From Ruminococcus sp. CAG:563 (GTDB taxonomy: Bacteria > Bacillota > Clostridia > Oscillospirales > Acutalibacteraceae), in NCBI GenBank assembly GCA_000434915.1, contig FR882049.1:1-39420 (forward strand): 39,420 bases of DNA, in the 5' to 3' direction. Positions within the stretch are counted from its first letter, which is position 1. Each line of letters begins with the position of its first letter. Under the pieces are notes generated by a model. The model was not told where the DNA came from, searched no databases, and was given only the letters and a program-made list of their open reading frames with translations. The position numbers and the translations under genes were made by a program. Below, in pieces: positions 30,309-38,276 of the stretch.

Positions 30309-30333
30309 TATGATTTTATCGGAGGGACGCAAA

Positions 30334-30585
30334 ATGATCTTAGATATTTTTTCAGACACGGACAGAATACACAGTTATGATAAGAATCTCACGCAAACAG
30401 CCGAAAATATAAAAGCCCAGCTTCAGGGTACATATGCACGTTTTAACGAAGCAACCGATCCGCTGATAATCGAGTCCTTGATTTACAGAATGAAAGAGCT
30501 TGAAACACAATACAGCTTTCTTATAAAAAAAGCAAAACTCGAAAGGCTTTGCGGCGAAATAAATTCAAAGGGTGATTTCAAATGA
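30334..30585 (+). CDS. DUF2508 (YaaL-like) small protein
   Basis: An 83-residue, mostly helical protein: DKNLTQTAENIKAQLQGTYARFNEATDPLIIESLIYRMKELETQYSFLIKKAK. This fits DUF2508 (B. subtilis YaaL), which sits directly before bofA in Bacillus as here. The role is unknown. The ATG at 30334 has GGAGG seven bases upstream. Its end overlaps bofA by four bases (ATGA), which suggests a coupled two-gene operon linked to sporulation. Confidence 0.8.
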   Translation: MILDIFSDTDRIHSYDKNLTQTAENIKAQLQGTYARFNEATDPLIIESLIYRMKELETQYSFLIKKAKLERLCGEINSKGDFK

Positions 30586-30833
30586 AATACGCCTTAATCG
30601 CAGCGGTATGTGTTGTTCTGCTGATTCCGATAATCACGATGTTTAAAAAAGGCTCTTTTTTAAAATGCATTTTTCTCTCGGCATTTCAAGGCTTGGCAGC
30701 CCTGCTCGCCGTGAACTCACTCGGTCTGCTGACGGGAGTAAGTCTCGCCGTAAATTGGTACACGATTCTTGCCTGCGTCTGTCTCGGAATTCCCGCAAGC
30801 ATTTCAATGCTTGTATTGAATATAATTATGTAA
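30582..30833 (+). CDS. bofA: BofA-like inhibitor of pro-sigma-K processing
   Basis: An 83-residue membrane protein with two hydrophobic hairpins: KYALIAAVCVVLLIPIITMF and FLSAFQGLAALLAVNSLGLLTG, then a third hydrophobic segment WYTILACVCLGIPASISMLVLNIIM typical of BofA. In Bacillus, BofA holds the SpoIVFB protease inactive in the outer forespore membrane until a forespore signal arrives, delaying sigma-K activation. The position after a YaaL-like gene strengthens the call. Together with dpaAB under a sigma-K-like promoter, both a regulator and a target of sigma-K occur in this window. Confidence 0.82.
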   Translation: MKYALIAAVCVVLLIPIITMFKKGSFLKCIFLSAFQGLAALLAVNSLGLLTGVSLAVNWYTILACVCLGIPASISMLVLNIIM

Positions 30834-30894
30834 AAAAGCCCTTTCTCACGACGCAGGCGTATGTTTTATACGTCAAGTCGGGAAAAGGGCTTTT
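30834..30894 (+). repeat. Hairpin element 1a
   Basis: AAAAGCCCTTT pairs with AAAGGGCTTTT (11 bp). Inside are CGAC/GTCG and CGTAT/ATACG helices separated by an internal loop GCAGG/TCAA. It begins at the bofA stop and can act as a terminator for bofA and, in reverse, of leftward transcripts. Confidence 0.75.
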
Positions 30895-30947
30895 AGATTA
30901 TTCTTAAATAAACAGAAATCGGGCAGTTTAGTTCGGATGAAGAAGGA

Positions 30948-30994
30948 ATTTTCTCTCAGTGCAGGCGTACTCCTGTACGTCAAGGTGAGAAAAA
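30948..30994 (+). repeat. Hairpin element 2a
   Basis: TTTTCTC...GAGAAAA outer stem, internal loop GCAGG/TCAA, inner stem CGTAC/GTACG with a TCCT loop. It is the same core as element 1a, with U-A replaced by C-G in the inner stem. Confidence 0.7.
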
Positions 30995-31045
30995 ATTTGT
31001 TTGTCAATTATTCTAAATAAAAAAGAATTGCTTAGTTTGGATGAA

Positions 31046-31106
31046 GAAAGCCCTTTCTCACGACGCTGGCGTATATTTTATACGTCAAATCGGGAAAAGG
31101 GCTTTT
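31046..31106 (+). repeat. Hairpin element 1b
   Basis: Second copy of element 1a, differing by a few bases (GCTGG for GCAGG; TATATTTTATA in the terminal part). It is followed by a copy of the TTTTAGATT flank of 1a. Confidence 0.75.
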
Positions 31107-31185
31107 AGATTCTGCTTAAAGAAAATGGCTTTTAGATTATTCTTATTAAAGAGAAATCGGGCAGTTTAGTTCGGATGAAGAAGGA

Positions 31186-31233
31186 ATTTTCTCTCAGTGC
31201 AGGCGTACTCCTGTACGTCAAGGTGAGAAAAAT
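31186..31233 (+). repeat. Hairpin element 2b
   Basis: Near-identical copy of element 2a including about 50 bases of upstream flank (AAATCGGGCAGTTTAGTTCG onward). The whole block 30834-30994 is thus duplicated as 31046-31233, with a short extra repeat of GGCTTTTAGATT inserted. No gene lies in 30834-31266. Confidence 0.75.
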
Positions 31234-31266
31234 GACTTATTCGCCGAAATAAACGCCCGAAAGTGC

Positions 31267-32244
31267 TTAGCGGTCCTCGCGGAAATATGAAAGTCCGAGA
31301 CTCTGCGGCGGCTGGAATTCTCTCTTTTTAAGCATGCTGATAACTATAAGAACGATAATCGTAACGAGGTACGGAGTCATCTTGAAAAGTTCCTGATCGC
31401 TCATGCTCAGATTCGGAATATAGTTGTGGACAATAAAGAGTCCGCCGAAAAGAATAGAACCGATGATGCTGAGGTTCGGTCTCCAGATTGCGAAGATAAC
31501 AAGTGCGATTGCGAGCCAGCCTCTGTCGCCGAATGCGTTGTTCGACCATACGCCGCAGGCATAGTCCATAACATAGTAGAGACCGCCGAAGCCTGCAATG
31601 ATACTGCCGAGGCATATCGAAATGTACTTGTATTTGCCGACGTTGATTCCGGCGGCGTCTGCCGTTGCCGGATTCTCGCCGACTGCACGAAGATTAAGTC
31701 CCGAACGGGTACGGTTGAAATAAAACGAAACGATAATTGCGATTGCGATTGCAACATAGGCAAGGAAGCTGTATGAGAGGAAAATCTCTCCGAACCAGCC
31801 AAGCTTTGAAGCAAAGGGAAGCGACTTTTTGAACGCAAGGCTCGTTGCGGTAAGAGTAACCGACGGAACGTCACTGTTCGTGAGCTTAATAAGCGAACCG
31901 CCGAAGAAGTTGCCGAAGCCTACACCGAAGGTTGTGAGTGCAAGACCCGTAACGTTCTGATTTGCACGGAGAGTAACGGTGAGGAACGAATAGATAAGTC
32001 CCATTACAAGCGAACCGAGAATTGATGAAAGAATCGGAATAAGAATCGTGAGGAAGGTGTTCATCTGAGTCGCATTCTGCTCATAGATGAATGCGCCGAT
32101 AACGCCCGTGATGCCGCCGACGTACATAACGCCCGCCGTACCGAGGTTGAGATTACCGCTCTTTTCGGTGAGGATTTCACCCGTTGAACCGAACAGAAGC
32201 GGAATGCCCTGAACGACCGCACGCTGAATAAATGCAACTAACAT
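31267..32244 (-). CDS. nupQ: BMP-type nucleoside ABC transporter, permease 2
   Basis: A 325-residue integral membrane permease of the BPD_transp_2 family. It begins VQGIPLLFGSTGEILTEKSGNLNLGTAG, the diagnostic motif of the second permease in nucleoside importers (YufQ/NupQ type), and AVGENPATADAAGINVGKYK is the coupling loop that contacts the ATPase. It is the last gene of the operon. Its ATG overlaps the nupP stop by one base (TAATG). With NupN, NupO and NupP it should import purine or pyrimidine nucleosides. Confidence 0.9.
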   Translation of the reverse strand: MLVAFIQRAVVQGIPLLFGSTGEILTEKSGNLNLGTAGVMYVGGITGVIGAFIYEQNATQMNTFLTILIPILSSILGSLVMGLIYSFLTVTLRANQNVTGLALTTFGVGFGNFFGGSLIKLTNSDVPSVTLTATSLAFKKSLPFASKLGWFGEIFLSYSFLAYVAIAIAIIVSFYFNRTRSGLNLRAVGENPATADAAGINVGKYKYISICLGSIIAGFGGLYYVMDYACGVWSNNAFGDRGWLAIALVIFAIWRPNLSIIGSILFGGLFIVHNYIPNLSMSDQELFKMTPYLVTIIVLIVISMLKKREFQPPQSLGLSYFREDR

Positions 32245-33356
32245 TATTTGGACGCCTCCTTCTCACGGAATTTCAACTGATAGTTGAGGAAGAATTCACT
32301 GCCGATGATGAAGAAAATGATGATTCCGGTGATGATCTCGGAGAACGATTCGTTGAGTCCGAAGGTCGTCGAGATTTCGCCCGCACCTCTCTCAAGGAAA
32401 ACAAGAAGAAGCGATGTGAGAATCATATAAAGAGGATCAAAGTGAGCAAGCCATGAAACCATGATTGCCGTGAATCCCCTGCCGCCTGCCGTGTCACGGT
32501 TGACGGTGTGATCGGTACCGCTGACGAGCAGGAAACCTGCGATGCCGCAGAGTGCACCGGAAAGAATCATCGTTCTGATAATAACCTTTTTAACGTTGAT
32601 TCCGATATACTTGGCGGTGTTTTCGCTCTCGCCGACAACGGAAATTTCATAGCCGTGCTTGCTGTATCTGAGATAAATATACATGAATACGGTGATTGCA
32701 ACAACAATCAGAATGTTGCAAAGGTAAGCCTTGCCGCCGATTGCCGGAAGCCAGCCGGCCTCTGTCGTATCGTTGATTACGCCGATGTGACCGGATCCCT
32801 TGGGAACTGACCATTCATATGAAAAATAGGAAACGATGCACATTGCAATGTAGTTCATCATGAGGGTGAACAGCGTTTCGTTTGTATTCCAAAGAGCCTT
32901 GAAGAATGCGGGAATGAGTCCCCATATTGCACCGGCAGCAATGCTGACAGCGACCATAACTATCATGAGAACAATCGGTGAAAGCTTATCGCTGAGGAAA
33001 ATCATACATGCCGCAGTTGCAAGTCCGCCTGCGAGCACCTGACCCTCTGCACCGATATTCCAGAATTTCATTTTGAAAGCCGGAGTAACGGCAAGGGCAA
33101 CGCAAAGGAGCATCGCCGTGTTCTGTGCAAGCATCCAAAGTCGTCTTTCCGAGCCGACTGCGCCGTCAACCATTTTTACATAAACCTGAATCGGATCTTC
33201 ACCTGTGAGAAGAACCGTAACGATTCCGCAAATGACAAGAGCGGCAATGACCGAACCGATTCTTACAAGCCAGCTCTGCCATTTCGGTATAGCCGAGCGT
33301 TTGACGATATGAAACAAAGGTTCGTGAATCTTTGCAGGATTATTACTCATCGTCAT
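32244..33356 (-). CDS. nupP: BMP-type nucleoside ABC transporter, permease 1
   Basis: A 370-residue permease of the BPD_transp_2 family with about ten membrane segments. An extended cytoplasmic N terminus precedes the first segment, as in YufP. MKFWNIGAEGQVLAGGLATAA and VVGESENTAKYIGINVKKV are family motifs, the latter the ATPase-coupling loop. Its start overlaps the end of nupO by 14 bases. With NupQ it forms the heterodimeric membrane channel. Confidence 0.9.
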   Translation of the reverse strand: MTMSNNPAKIHEPLFHIVKRSAIPKWQSWLVRIGSVIAALVICGIVTVLLTGEDPIQVYVKMVDGAVGSERRLWMLAQNTAMLLCVALAVTPAFKMKFWNIGAEGQVLAGGLATAACMIFLSDKLSPIVLMIVMVAVSIAAGAIWGLIPAFFKALWNTNETLFTLMMNYIAMCIVSYFSYEWSVPKGSGHIGVINDTTEAGWLPAIGGKAYLCNILIVVAITVFMYIYLRYSKHGYEISVVGESENTAKYIGINVKKVIIRTMILSGALCGIAGFLLVSGTDHTVNRDTAGGRGFTAIMVSWLAHFDPLYMILTSLLLVFLERGAGEISTTFGLNESFSEIITGIIIFFIIGSEFFLNYQLKFREKEASK

Positions 33357-34878
33357 TACCTCCCTTTGATTTTGTCATAAGCATACCGAGCTGTTCCTTG
33401 GTAGCCGTTCTTGCGTCAACGATATCGGAAATCTGGCCCGAGCTGATAACAACGATTCTGTCGCAAAGCTCTAAAAGAACGTCCAAATCCTCGCCTACGA
33501 AGATAACGGCTACGCCCTTTTCCTTTTGCTCGTTGAGAAGATTATAAATAAGATAGGAAGAATTAATGTCAAGTCCTCGAACGGGATAAGCCGCCATGAG
33601 TACAGTCGGAGAAGCGGCAATCTCACGTCCGACAAGAACCTTCTGAACATTACCGCCCGAAAGCTTGCGAACGGGAGTGTTTGCACTCGGGGTAACGACC
33701 TCAAGCTCATCAATGATTTTTTCGGCAAGATCTCTCGGCTCTTTCTTTTCAAGGAAAGCGGTTTTGCCCTTCTTGTAGCTTCTGAGCATCATATTGTCGA
33801 CGATATCCATGTTGCCGACAAGTCCCATACCGAGTCTGTCCTCGGGAACGAACGAAAGTCTGATGCCGAGCTCTCTGATCTGAACGGGAGTTTTGTCACG
33901 GAGGTTATCCTGCTTACCCGTCTTTGCGTTATTATAAATGATTGAGCCGTGGGTAAGATGACGAAGGCCTGCGATAGACTCAAGCAGCTCACGCTGGCCG
34001 CTGCCGGCGATACCTGCGATACCGAGAATTTCGCCCGACTTTGCCGTGAACGAAACGTGATTGAGCACCTTAATGCCCTCACGGTTAACATAGCACATGT
34101 TGTTGATAAGGAGTCTGTCCTCCTTGTTTTCAACCTCTGTTCTCTCAATATTAAGGTCAATTTTTTTGCCGACCATCATCTCGGTCAGAGCGGATTCGTT
34201 TGTCTCGGAGGTAAGAACCGTGCCGATGTATTCGCCCTTTCTGAGGACGGCAACCTTATCCGAAATCTCCATAACCTCATTGAGCTTATGCGTGATTATG
34301 ATAATCGACTTGTTGTCGTTTCTCATGTTTCTGATAACGTCGAAAAGCTTCTTTGTCTCCTGCGGAGTAAGAACAGCCGTCGGCTCATCAAGAATTAGGA
34401 TATCTGCGCCCCTGTAAAGCACTTTGACGATTTCAACCGTCTGCTTTTCGGAAACGGACATTTGATAAATCTTCTTGTTGAGGTCAAGCTCAAAGCCGTA
34501 TTTATCAAGAATCGCTTGAATCTTTGCTCTTGATTTTTTAAGATTGTATTTGCCGTCATCATAGCCGAGAACGATATTCTCCGTTGCGGAGAAAACATCA
34601 ACAAGCTTAAAATGCTGATGAATCATACCGATCTTCAAGTCAAAAGCGTCCTTCGGCGATCTGATAACCACCTCTTTACCGTCAACAAAGATCTGACCGT
34701 GATCCGGAAAATAAATGCCGGAAATCATGTTCATAAGCGTTGTTTTACCGCTTCCGTTCTCACCGAGGATTGAGAGGATTTCTCCCTTGTTCACGGTAAG
34801 ATTAACGTCCTTGTTGGCGACAACGGAGCCAAAGGTCTTTGTGATGTTTCTGAGTTCGATTGCAACCTGTGTACTCAC
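33343..34878 (-). CDS. nupO: BMP-type nucleoside ABC transporter, double ATPase
   Basis: A 511-residue tandem ABC ATPase of the RbsA/YufO type. The first domain has Walker A GENGSGKTT (about 39-47), signature MSVSEKQ and Walker B ILILDEPTAVL. The second has the degenerate Walker A GIAGSGQREL usual for this class, signature LSGGNVQK, and AAYPVRGLD in place of a clean Walker B acidic pair. Only the first site is probably fully catalytic. It starts at ATG 34878, 217 bases downstream of nupN; a hairpin in that gap may lower its expression relative to the binding protein. Confidence 0.9.
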   Translation of the reverse strand: MSTQVAIELRNITKTFGSVVANKDVNLTVNKGEILSILGENGSGKTTLMNMISGIYFPDHGQIFVDGKEVVIRSPKDAFDLKIGMIHQHFKLVDVFSATENIVLGYDDGKYNLKKSRAKIQAILDKYGFELDLNKKIYQMSVSEKQTVEIVKVLYRGADILILDEPTAVLTPQETKKLFDVIRNMRNDNKSIIIITHKLNEVMEISDKVAVLRKGEYIGTVLTSETNESALTEMMVGKKIDLNIERTEVENKEDRLLINNMCYVNREGIKVLNHVSFTAKSGEILGIAGIAGSGQRELLESIAGLRHLTHGSIIYNNAKTGKQDNLRDKTPVQIRELGIRLSFVPEDRLGMGLVGNMDIVDNMMLRSYKKGKTAFLEKKEPRDLAEKIIDELEVVTPSANTPVRKLSGGNVQKVLVGREIAASPTVLMAAYPVRGLDINSSYLIYNLLNEQKEKGVAVIFVGEDLDVLLELCDRIVVISSGQISDIVDARTATKEQLGMLMTKSKGGNDDE

Positions 34879-35051
34879 TTTATGCCCTCCAATTTTTTAT
34901 TCTGAAAAATGTGGTAAATATTAATCAACCTAATCGAGGCTTCTCCTTGAGAGGAAAGTTTGGTCAGTCCATATCATTTTTTGATAACGGAACCAAAACA
35001 ATACGCTTTACCGCATTTTTCAAAATAAAATACAAATTATAAAATCAAAGT

Positions 35052-35077
35052 AAGGCGGAGCGATAAGGCTCCGCCTT
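35052..35077 (-). terminator. Hairpin between nupN and nupO
   Basis: AAGGCGGAGC (35052-35061) pairs perfectly with GCTCCGCCTT (35068-35077) around six bases. On the minus strand only a mixed ACTTTGATTTT tract follows, so it is a weak terminator or 3' stabiliser. Such hairpins often raise the ratio of binding protein to transporter core. Confidence 0.65.
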
Positions 35078-35094
35078 GGAATTACGCAAAATGA

Positions 35095-36333
35095 TTAGAA
35101 CTTAGCGTTGAGGAGATTGATGCCGTCGATCTGTACATCGAAGTACGGAGCCGAACGGAACTCTGACTCGTGGAAGTAACCGTCCTTAACAGCCTCTGTG
35201 TCGCCTGTGAAGTTAGCGTCTGTGTCAACGTCTGCCATGTAGCTTGTGAGCTTACCGTTAGCGTCAACCTTAGCATTCTTGTTCTTGTCGGCAGAAACAG
35301 TTACTGTGAATGTGCTTGTATCGAATACGTGAAGTGTGCCCTTATCAAGCTGAGCCTTAACCTCATCGATCTTAGCCTGTGTATCCTTAGCGGCAGCCTT
35401 GCCGTTTACGTCTGTAAGAACAACAGACTTTGTTGCAAGAGTACCTGTCCAGTCTGTATCGATTGCCTTACCGTCCTGAGCGCACTTGATCATGTACTCG
35501 AAGTACGGCTCCCAGTTGATTCTTGATGAAACGATGAATGTGTTCGGGCAAGCTGAGAGTGTGCTTCCGTTGTAAGAAACGTTCGGAATACCTGCTGTCT
35601 CACAAGCTGTCGGAGCACCCATTGAATCGGCGTGCTGGCTGATAAGCTTACAACCGTTGTTGATGAGCTTTGTTGCAGCTTCCTTCTCAAGAGCCTCATC
35701 GTACCATGAACCTGTGAACTGAACATCCATTGTTACTGTCGGGCAAACTGACTTTGCGCCGAGATAGAATGAAGTATAGCCGGAGATAACCTCAGCATAT
35801 GTGAAAGCACCGACATAACCCATCTTAGCGTCTTCAGCCTTGAACTTGCCTGCTGCGATCATTTCGTTGAGCTTGAGACCTGCAGCAACACCTGCAAGGT
35901 AACGTCCCTCATAGATTGAAGCGAAAGCGTTGTGGTAGTTAGCGATCTTCTCGGTGTGAGCCTTAGTACCTGTAGCGTGGCAGAACTGAACGTTCGGGAA
36001 CTCCTTAGCTGCCTTTATCATGAAATCCTCATGACCGAAGCTGTCAGCGAAAATAACTGTGCATCCCTTATCAACAAGGTCTGCTGCTGCATCGTAGCAA
36101 GCGTTCTGCTCGGGAATGTTTGTCTTCTTGAGAATTTCTACGCCCATCTTCTTGCAGGCTTCCTCAGCGCCTGTCATAAAGTTGTTGTCGTAGGTTGAGT
36201 TCTCGTCATGCAGGAAAATGAATCCTACCTTGAGCTTCTTTTCAGTGTCGTTGCCGCCGTCCTTCTTGGTGCCGCAAGCTGCGAATGAAAAGACCATTGC
36301 GATTGCCATGAGAATTGCGAGAATCTTTTTCAT
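35095..36333 (-). CDS. nupN: BMP family substrate-binding lipoprotein
   Basis: A 412-residue extracytoplasmic lipoprotein: signal peptide with lipobox FAAC (Cys20), then a periplasmic-binding fold of the BMP/Med family (KVGFIFLHDENSTYDNNFMTGAEEACKKMG; GRYLAGVAAGL; KLISQHADSMGAPTACE). Members bind nucleosides such as guanosine, inosine or adenosine. The start is ATG 36333 with GGAGG eight bases upstream; the longer frame to 36366 runs through that SD. It is 49 bases after xpt and lacks an obvious own promoter, so it probably belongs to the riboswitch-controlled unit. Confidence 0.9.
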   Translation of the reverse strand: MKKILAILMAIAMVFSFAACGTKKDGGNDTEKKLKVGFIFLHDENSTYDNNFMTGAEEACKKMGVEILKKTNIPEQNACYDAAADLVDKGCTVIFADSFGHEDFMIKAAKEFPNVQFCHATGTKAHTEKIANYHNAFASIYEGRYLAGVAAGLKLNEMIAAGKFKAEDAKMGYVGAFTYAEVISGYTSFYLGAKSVCPTVTMDVQFTGSWYDEALEKEAATKLINNGCKLISQHADSMGAPTACETAGIPNVSYNGSTLSACPNTFIVSSRINWEPYFEYMIKCAQDGKAIDTDWTGTLATKSVVLTDVNGKAAAKDTQAKIDEVKAQLDKGTLHVFDTSTFTVTVSADKNKNAKVDANGKLTSYMADVDTDANFTGDTEAVKDGYFHESEFRSAPYFDVQIDGINLLNAKF

Positions 36334-36382
36334 GTGTTCTTCCTCCAAATTTTTAATATATAGCATTTTTTTGCTACCAAAA

Positions 36383-36958
36383 TTATTTGCAGAACGTTAT
36401 CTTGCCGTCATCGGTCATGGACTCGATTCTTGCCAGCGACTCAACACGAATGCCCTCACTGCGAATGAGATCGCCGCCCTGCTGAAACGCCTTTTCGATA
36501 ACTATTCCTGCTCCGACAATTTTCGCACCCGCCGAATTGATCAGCTCAATAAGACCGTTGAGTGCACAGCCCTGTGCGAGGAAATCGTCGATGATGAGAA
36601 TTTTATCCTCCTTATTAAGGAATTCCTGCGAGACGATAACGTCATAGGTCTTGCCGTGGGTAAAGGACTTGATCGGCGTCGAATAAACATCGGCGGCGAT
36701 ATTCTTGCCCAAGGTTTTCTTGGCGAAGACAACAGGAACATGAAAATACTGCGCAGTGATGCAGGCAATTCCTATGCCGGATGCCTCGATCGTAAAGATC
36801 TTGTTCACTCCGCAGTCCTTAAAAAGTCTGTAAAATTCCTTGCCGATCTCATTAATCAGCTCTACGTCTACCTGGTGGTTAAGAAAACTGTCAACTTTCA
36901 GAACATTGCCCGGAAATACCTTTCCGTCTTTAAGAATTCTTTCTTCAAGAAGCTGCAT
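36383..36958 (-). CDS. xpt: Xanthine phosphoribosyltransferase
   Basis: Salvages xanthine (and guanine) with PRPP to XMP/GMP. The 191 residues match B. subtilis Xpt in length: LLEERILKDGKVFPGNVLKVDSFLNHQVD at the N terminus, TIEASGIGIA, FAKKTLGKNI, and the PRPP loop ILIIDDFLAQGCA at about 120-132. The ATG at 36958 follows GGAGGG. It is first in the transport/salvage operon and directly downstream of a purine-riboswitch-like aptamer, the classic arrangement. Confidence 0.94.
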   Translation of the reverse strand: MQLLEERILKDGKVFPGNVLKVDSFLNHQVDVELINEIGKEFYRLFKDCGVNKIFTIEASGIGIACITAQYFHVPVVFAKKTLGKNIAADVYSTPIKSFTHGKTYDVIVSQEFLNKEDKILIIDDFLAQGCALNGLIELINSAGAKIVGAGIVIEKAFQQGGDLIRSEGIRVESLARIESMTDDGKITFCK

Positions 36959-37055
36959 TTCAAAGCCCTCCAAAATAAAATAAGCAGCAGGAAATAATCC
37001 CCACCGCCGAAAGACCGATCAACAACATATTGTATTCAAAGTGCTGTCAATCATC

Positions 37056-37121
37056 CACCAATAGTGACAGTTACGGCACTGTCGTAGAGACTGCCGAGCC
37101 ATTCATTCGGCAATATATCGG
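37056..37121 (-). promoter_or_regulatory. Purine riboswitch aptamer (variant J2/3)
   Basis: A 66-base three-way junction on the minus strand. P1 is CCGATA (37121-37116) with TATTGG (37061-37056). P2 is GCCGA/TCGGC with an L2 ending in ATGG. J2/3 is AGTCTCTACGA, and P3 is GACAGT/ACTGTC with an L3 reading GCCGTA. J3/1 contains ACTAT, so the ligand-pairing base is C, as in guanine/xanthine/hypoxanthine binders. The usual J2/3 reads TTTCTACC; here CTCTACGA departs from it. Downstream, CTGTCA of P3 can pair instead with TGACAG (about 37041-37046), a possible switch to the alternative fold. It precedes xpt and the nucleoside importer. Confidence 0.75.
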
Positions 37122-37167
37122 CAATATATTATTCTTAGTATGTCGTCAATGTCTTAACGACAACTAT

Positions 37168-37195
37168 ATTTTAACACAATATCAACATTTGTCAA
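37168..37195 (-). promoter_or_regulatory. Sigma-A promoter of the xpt-nup operon
   Basis: Minus-strand TTGACA (37195-37190), 16-base spacer, TAAAAT (37173-37168), about 45 bases upstream of the aptamer. Confidence 0.75.
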
Positions 37196-37311
37196 CACTA
37201 TACGACAACAAATCATTATTCTCTTACACGTATGCTTTTTGTCTATTATCAACAATATTTTTATTAAAATTTTATTCACATATTTTTTACATTCCGTAAT
37301 CCCTATATTTA

Positions 37312-37340
37312 TTGCATTAAATACCGCTGTGTGGTAAAAT
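37312..37340 (+). promoter_or_regulatory. Sigma-A promoter of the lone ABC ATPase gene
   Basis: TTGCAT (37312-37317), 17-base spacer, TAAAAT (37335-37340), about 30 bases before the ATG at 37370. Confidence 0.75.
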
Positions 37341-37369
37341 AAATATATATATTTTTTAGGAGCAAAACC

Positions 37370-38083
37370 ATGTCACCTTTAATTGAATTGAAAAACGCAT
37401 ACAAAATATATAATCCCGGTGAAAATGAGGTTCGTGCACTCGACGGAGTAAATTTGGAAATTGACCGGGGCGATTTCGTTGCCATTGTCGGTCACTCCGG
37501 CTCGGGCAAATCAACGCTTATGAACATGCTCGGCCTGCTTGACGTTGTGACAAGCGGAACATATATCCTCAACGGCAAGGACGTTTCCGACATGGACGAC
37601 GACGAACTGAGCAGTATAAGGAATCTTGAAATCGGCTTCATTTTTCAGGGCTTCAACCTTATTCCGAGCCTTACGGCACAGGGCAACGTTGAGCTTCCGC
37701 TGATATACAGAGGTATGAAAGCCGAGCAAAGGCACGAGCTTTCCGAGGCTGCGCTCAAAAGAGTCGGTCTTGAAAAACGAATGGATCACCTGCCGAACCA
37801 GATGTCCGGCGGACAGCAGCAGAGAGTTGCCATTGCACGTGCTCTTGCCGCAAAGCCGCCGCTTATACTCGCCGATGAGCCGACGGGTAATCTTGACTCT
37901 AACTCCGGCAAAGAGGTCATGCGCATAATCAATGAGCTTTGGGCCGAGGGCAGAACGATAATCCTCATCACGCATGACGATTCGATTGCCGAAACCGCCC
38001 ACCGTGTTATTCGCATAAGCGACGGAAAAATCGTTGACGATTATATCAATGAAAATGTTACACCGGAAAGTAATCTAAAGTGA
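37370..38083 (+). CDS. ABC transporter ATP-binding protein, LolD/MacB type
   Basis: A 237-residue ATPase: GHSGSGKST Walker A at about 42-50, LSSIRNLEIGFIFQGFNLIPSLTAQGNVELPL (Q-loop of the MacB/LolD/FtsE-like class), signature MSGGQQQRVAIARAL, Walker B LILADEPTGNLDS and ITHDD switch His. These ATPases work with MacB/FtsX-fold permeases in peptide export, antibiotic resistance or lipoprotein handling. No permease is next to it: glmS follows after about 190 bases. The ATG at 37370 has AGGAG upstream. The partner must be elsewhere in the genome. Confidence 0.9.
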   Translation: MSPLIELKNAYKIYNPGENEVRALDGVNLEIDRGDFVAIVGHSGSGKSTLMNMLGLLDVVTSGTYILNGKDVSDMDDDELSSIRNLEIGFIFQGFNLIPSLTAQGNVELPLIYRGMKAEQRHELSEAALKRVGLEKRMDHLPNQMSGGQQQRVAIARALAAKPPLILADEPTGNLDSNSGKEVMRIINELWAEGRTIILITHDDSIAETAHRVIRISDGKIVDDYINENVTPESNLK

Positions 38084-38229
38084 TGACGGTTGCTTGAATG
38101 GGTGTTCAAAAACGGATTTTCTGCTGAAACTTATCAGCCTTTCCATTGAGGGAAGCCTTGTAAAAATTCATCAAACTCTATACCGATATAAATAACGAAA
38201 AACAAAAAATCAGGATAAAATATCACCCT

Positions 38230-38257
38230 TTGCATAAAATAGAAGTAAATCTATTAT
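38230..38257 (+). promoter_or_regulatory. Sigma-A promoter of glmS
   Basis: TTGCAT (38230-38235), 16-base spacer, TATTAT (38252-38257), immediately before the ribosome site. This leaves no room for a glmS ribozyme, which many Firmicutes carry here. Confidence 0.6.
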
Positions 38258-38276
38258 TATGCAGAGGTTTTTTATT

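Noticed and set aside
30286..30333. Sigma-E promoter for the DUF2508-bofA pair
   Set aside because: An ATATT and a TATGAT-like element occur, but spacing and bases fit the sigma-E consensus poorly. Not strong enough to list.
38084..38276. glmS ribozyme
   Set aside because: A promoter-like site (38230-38257) sits directly before the glmS ribosome site, and I see no ribozyme core in the gap.
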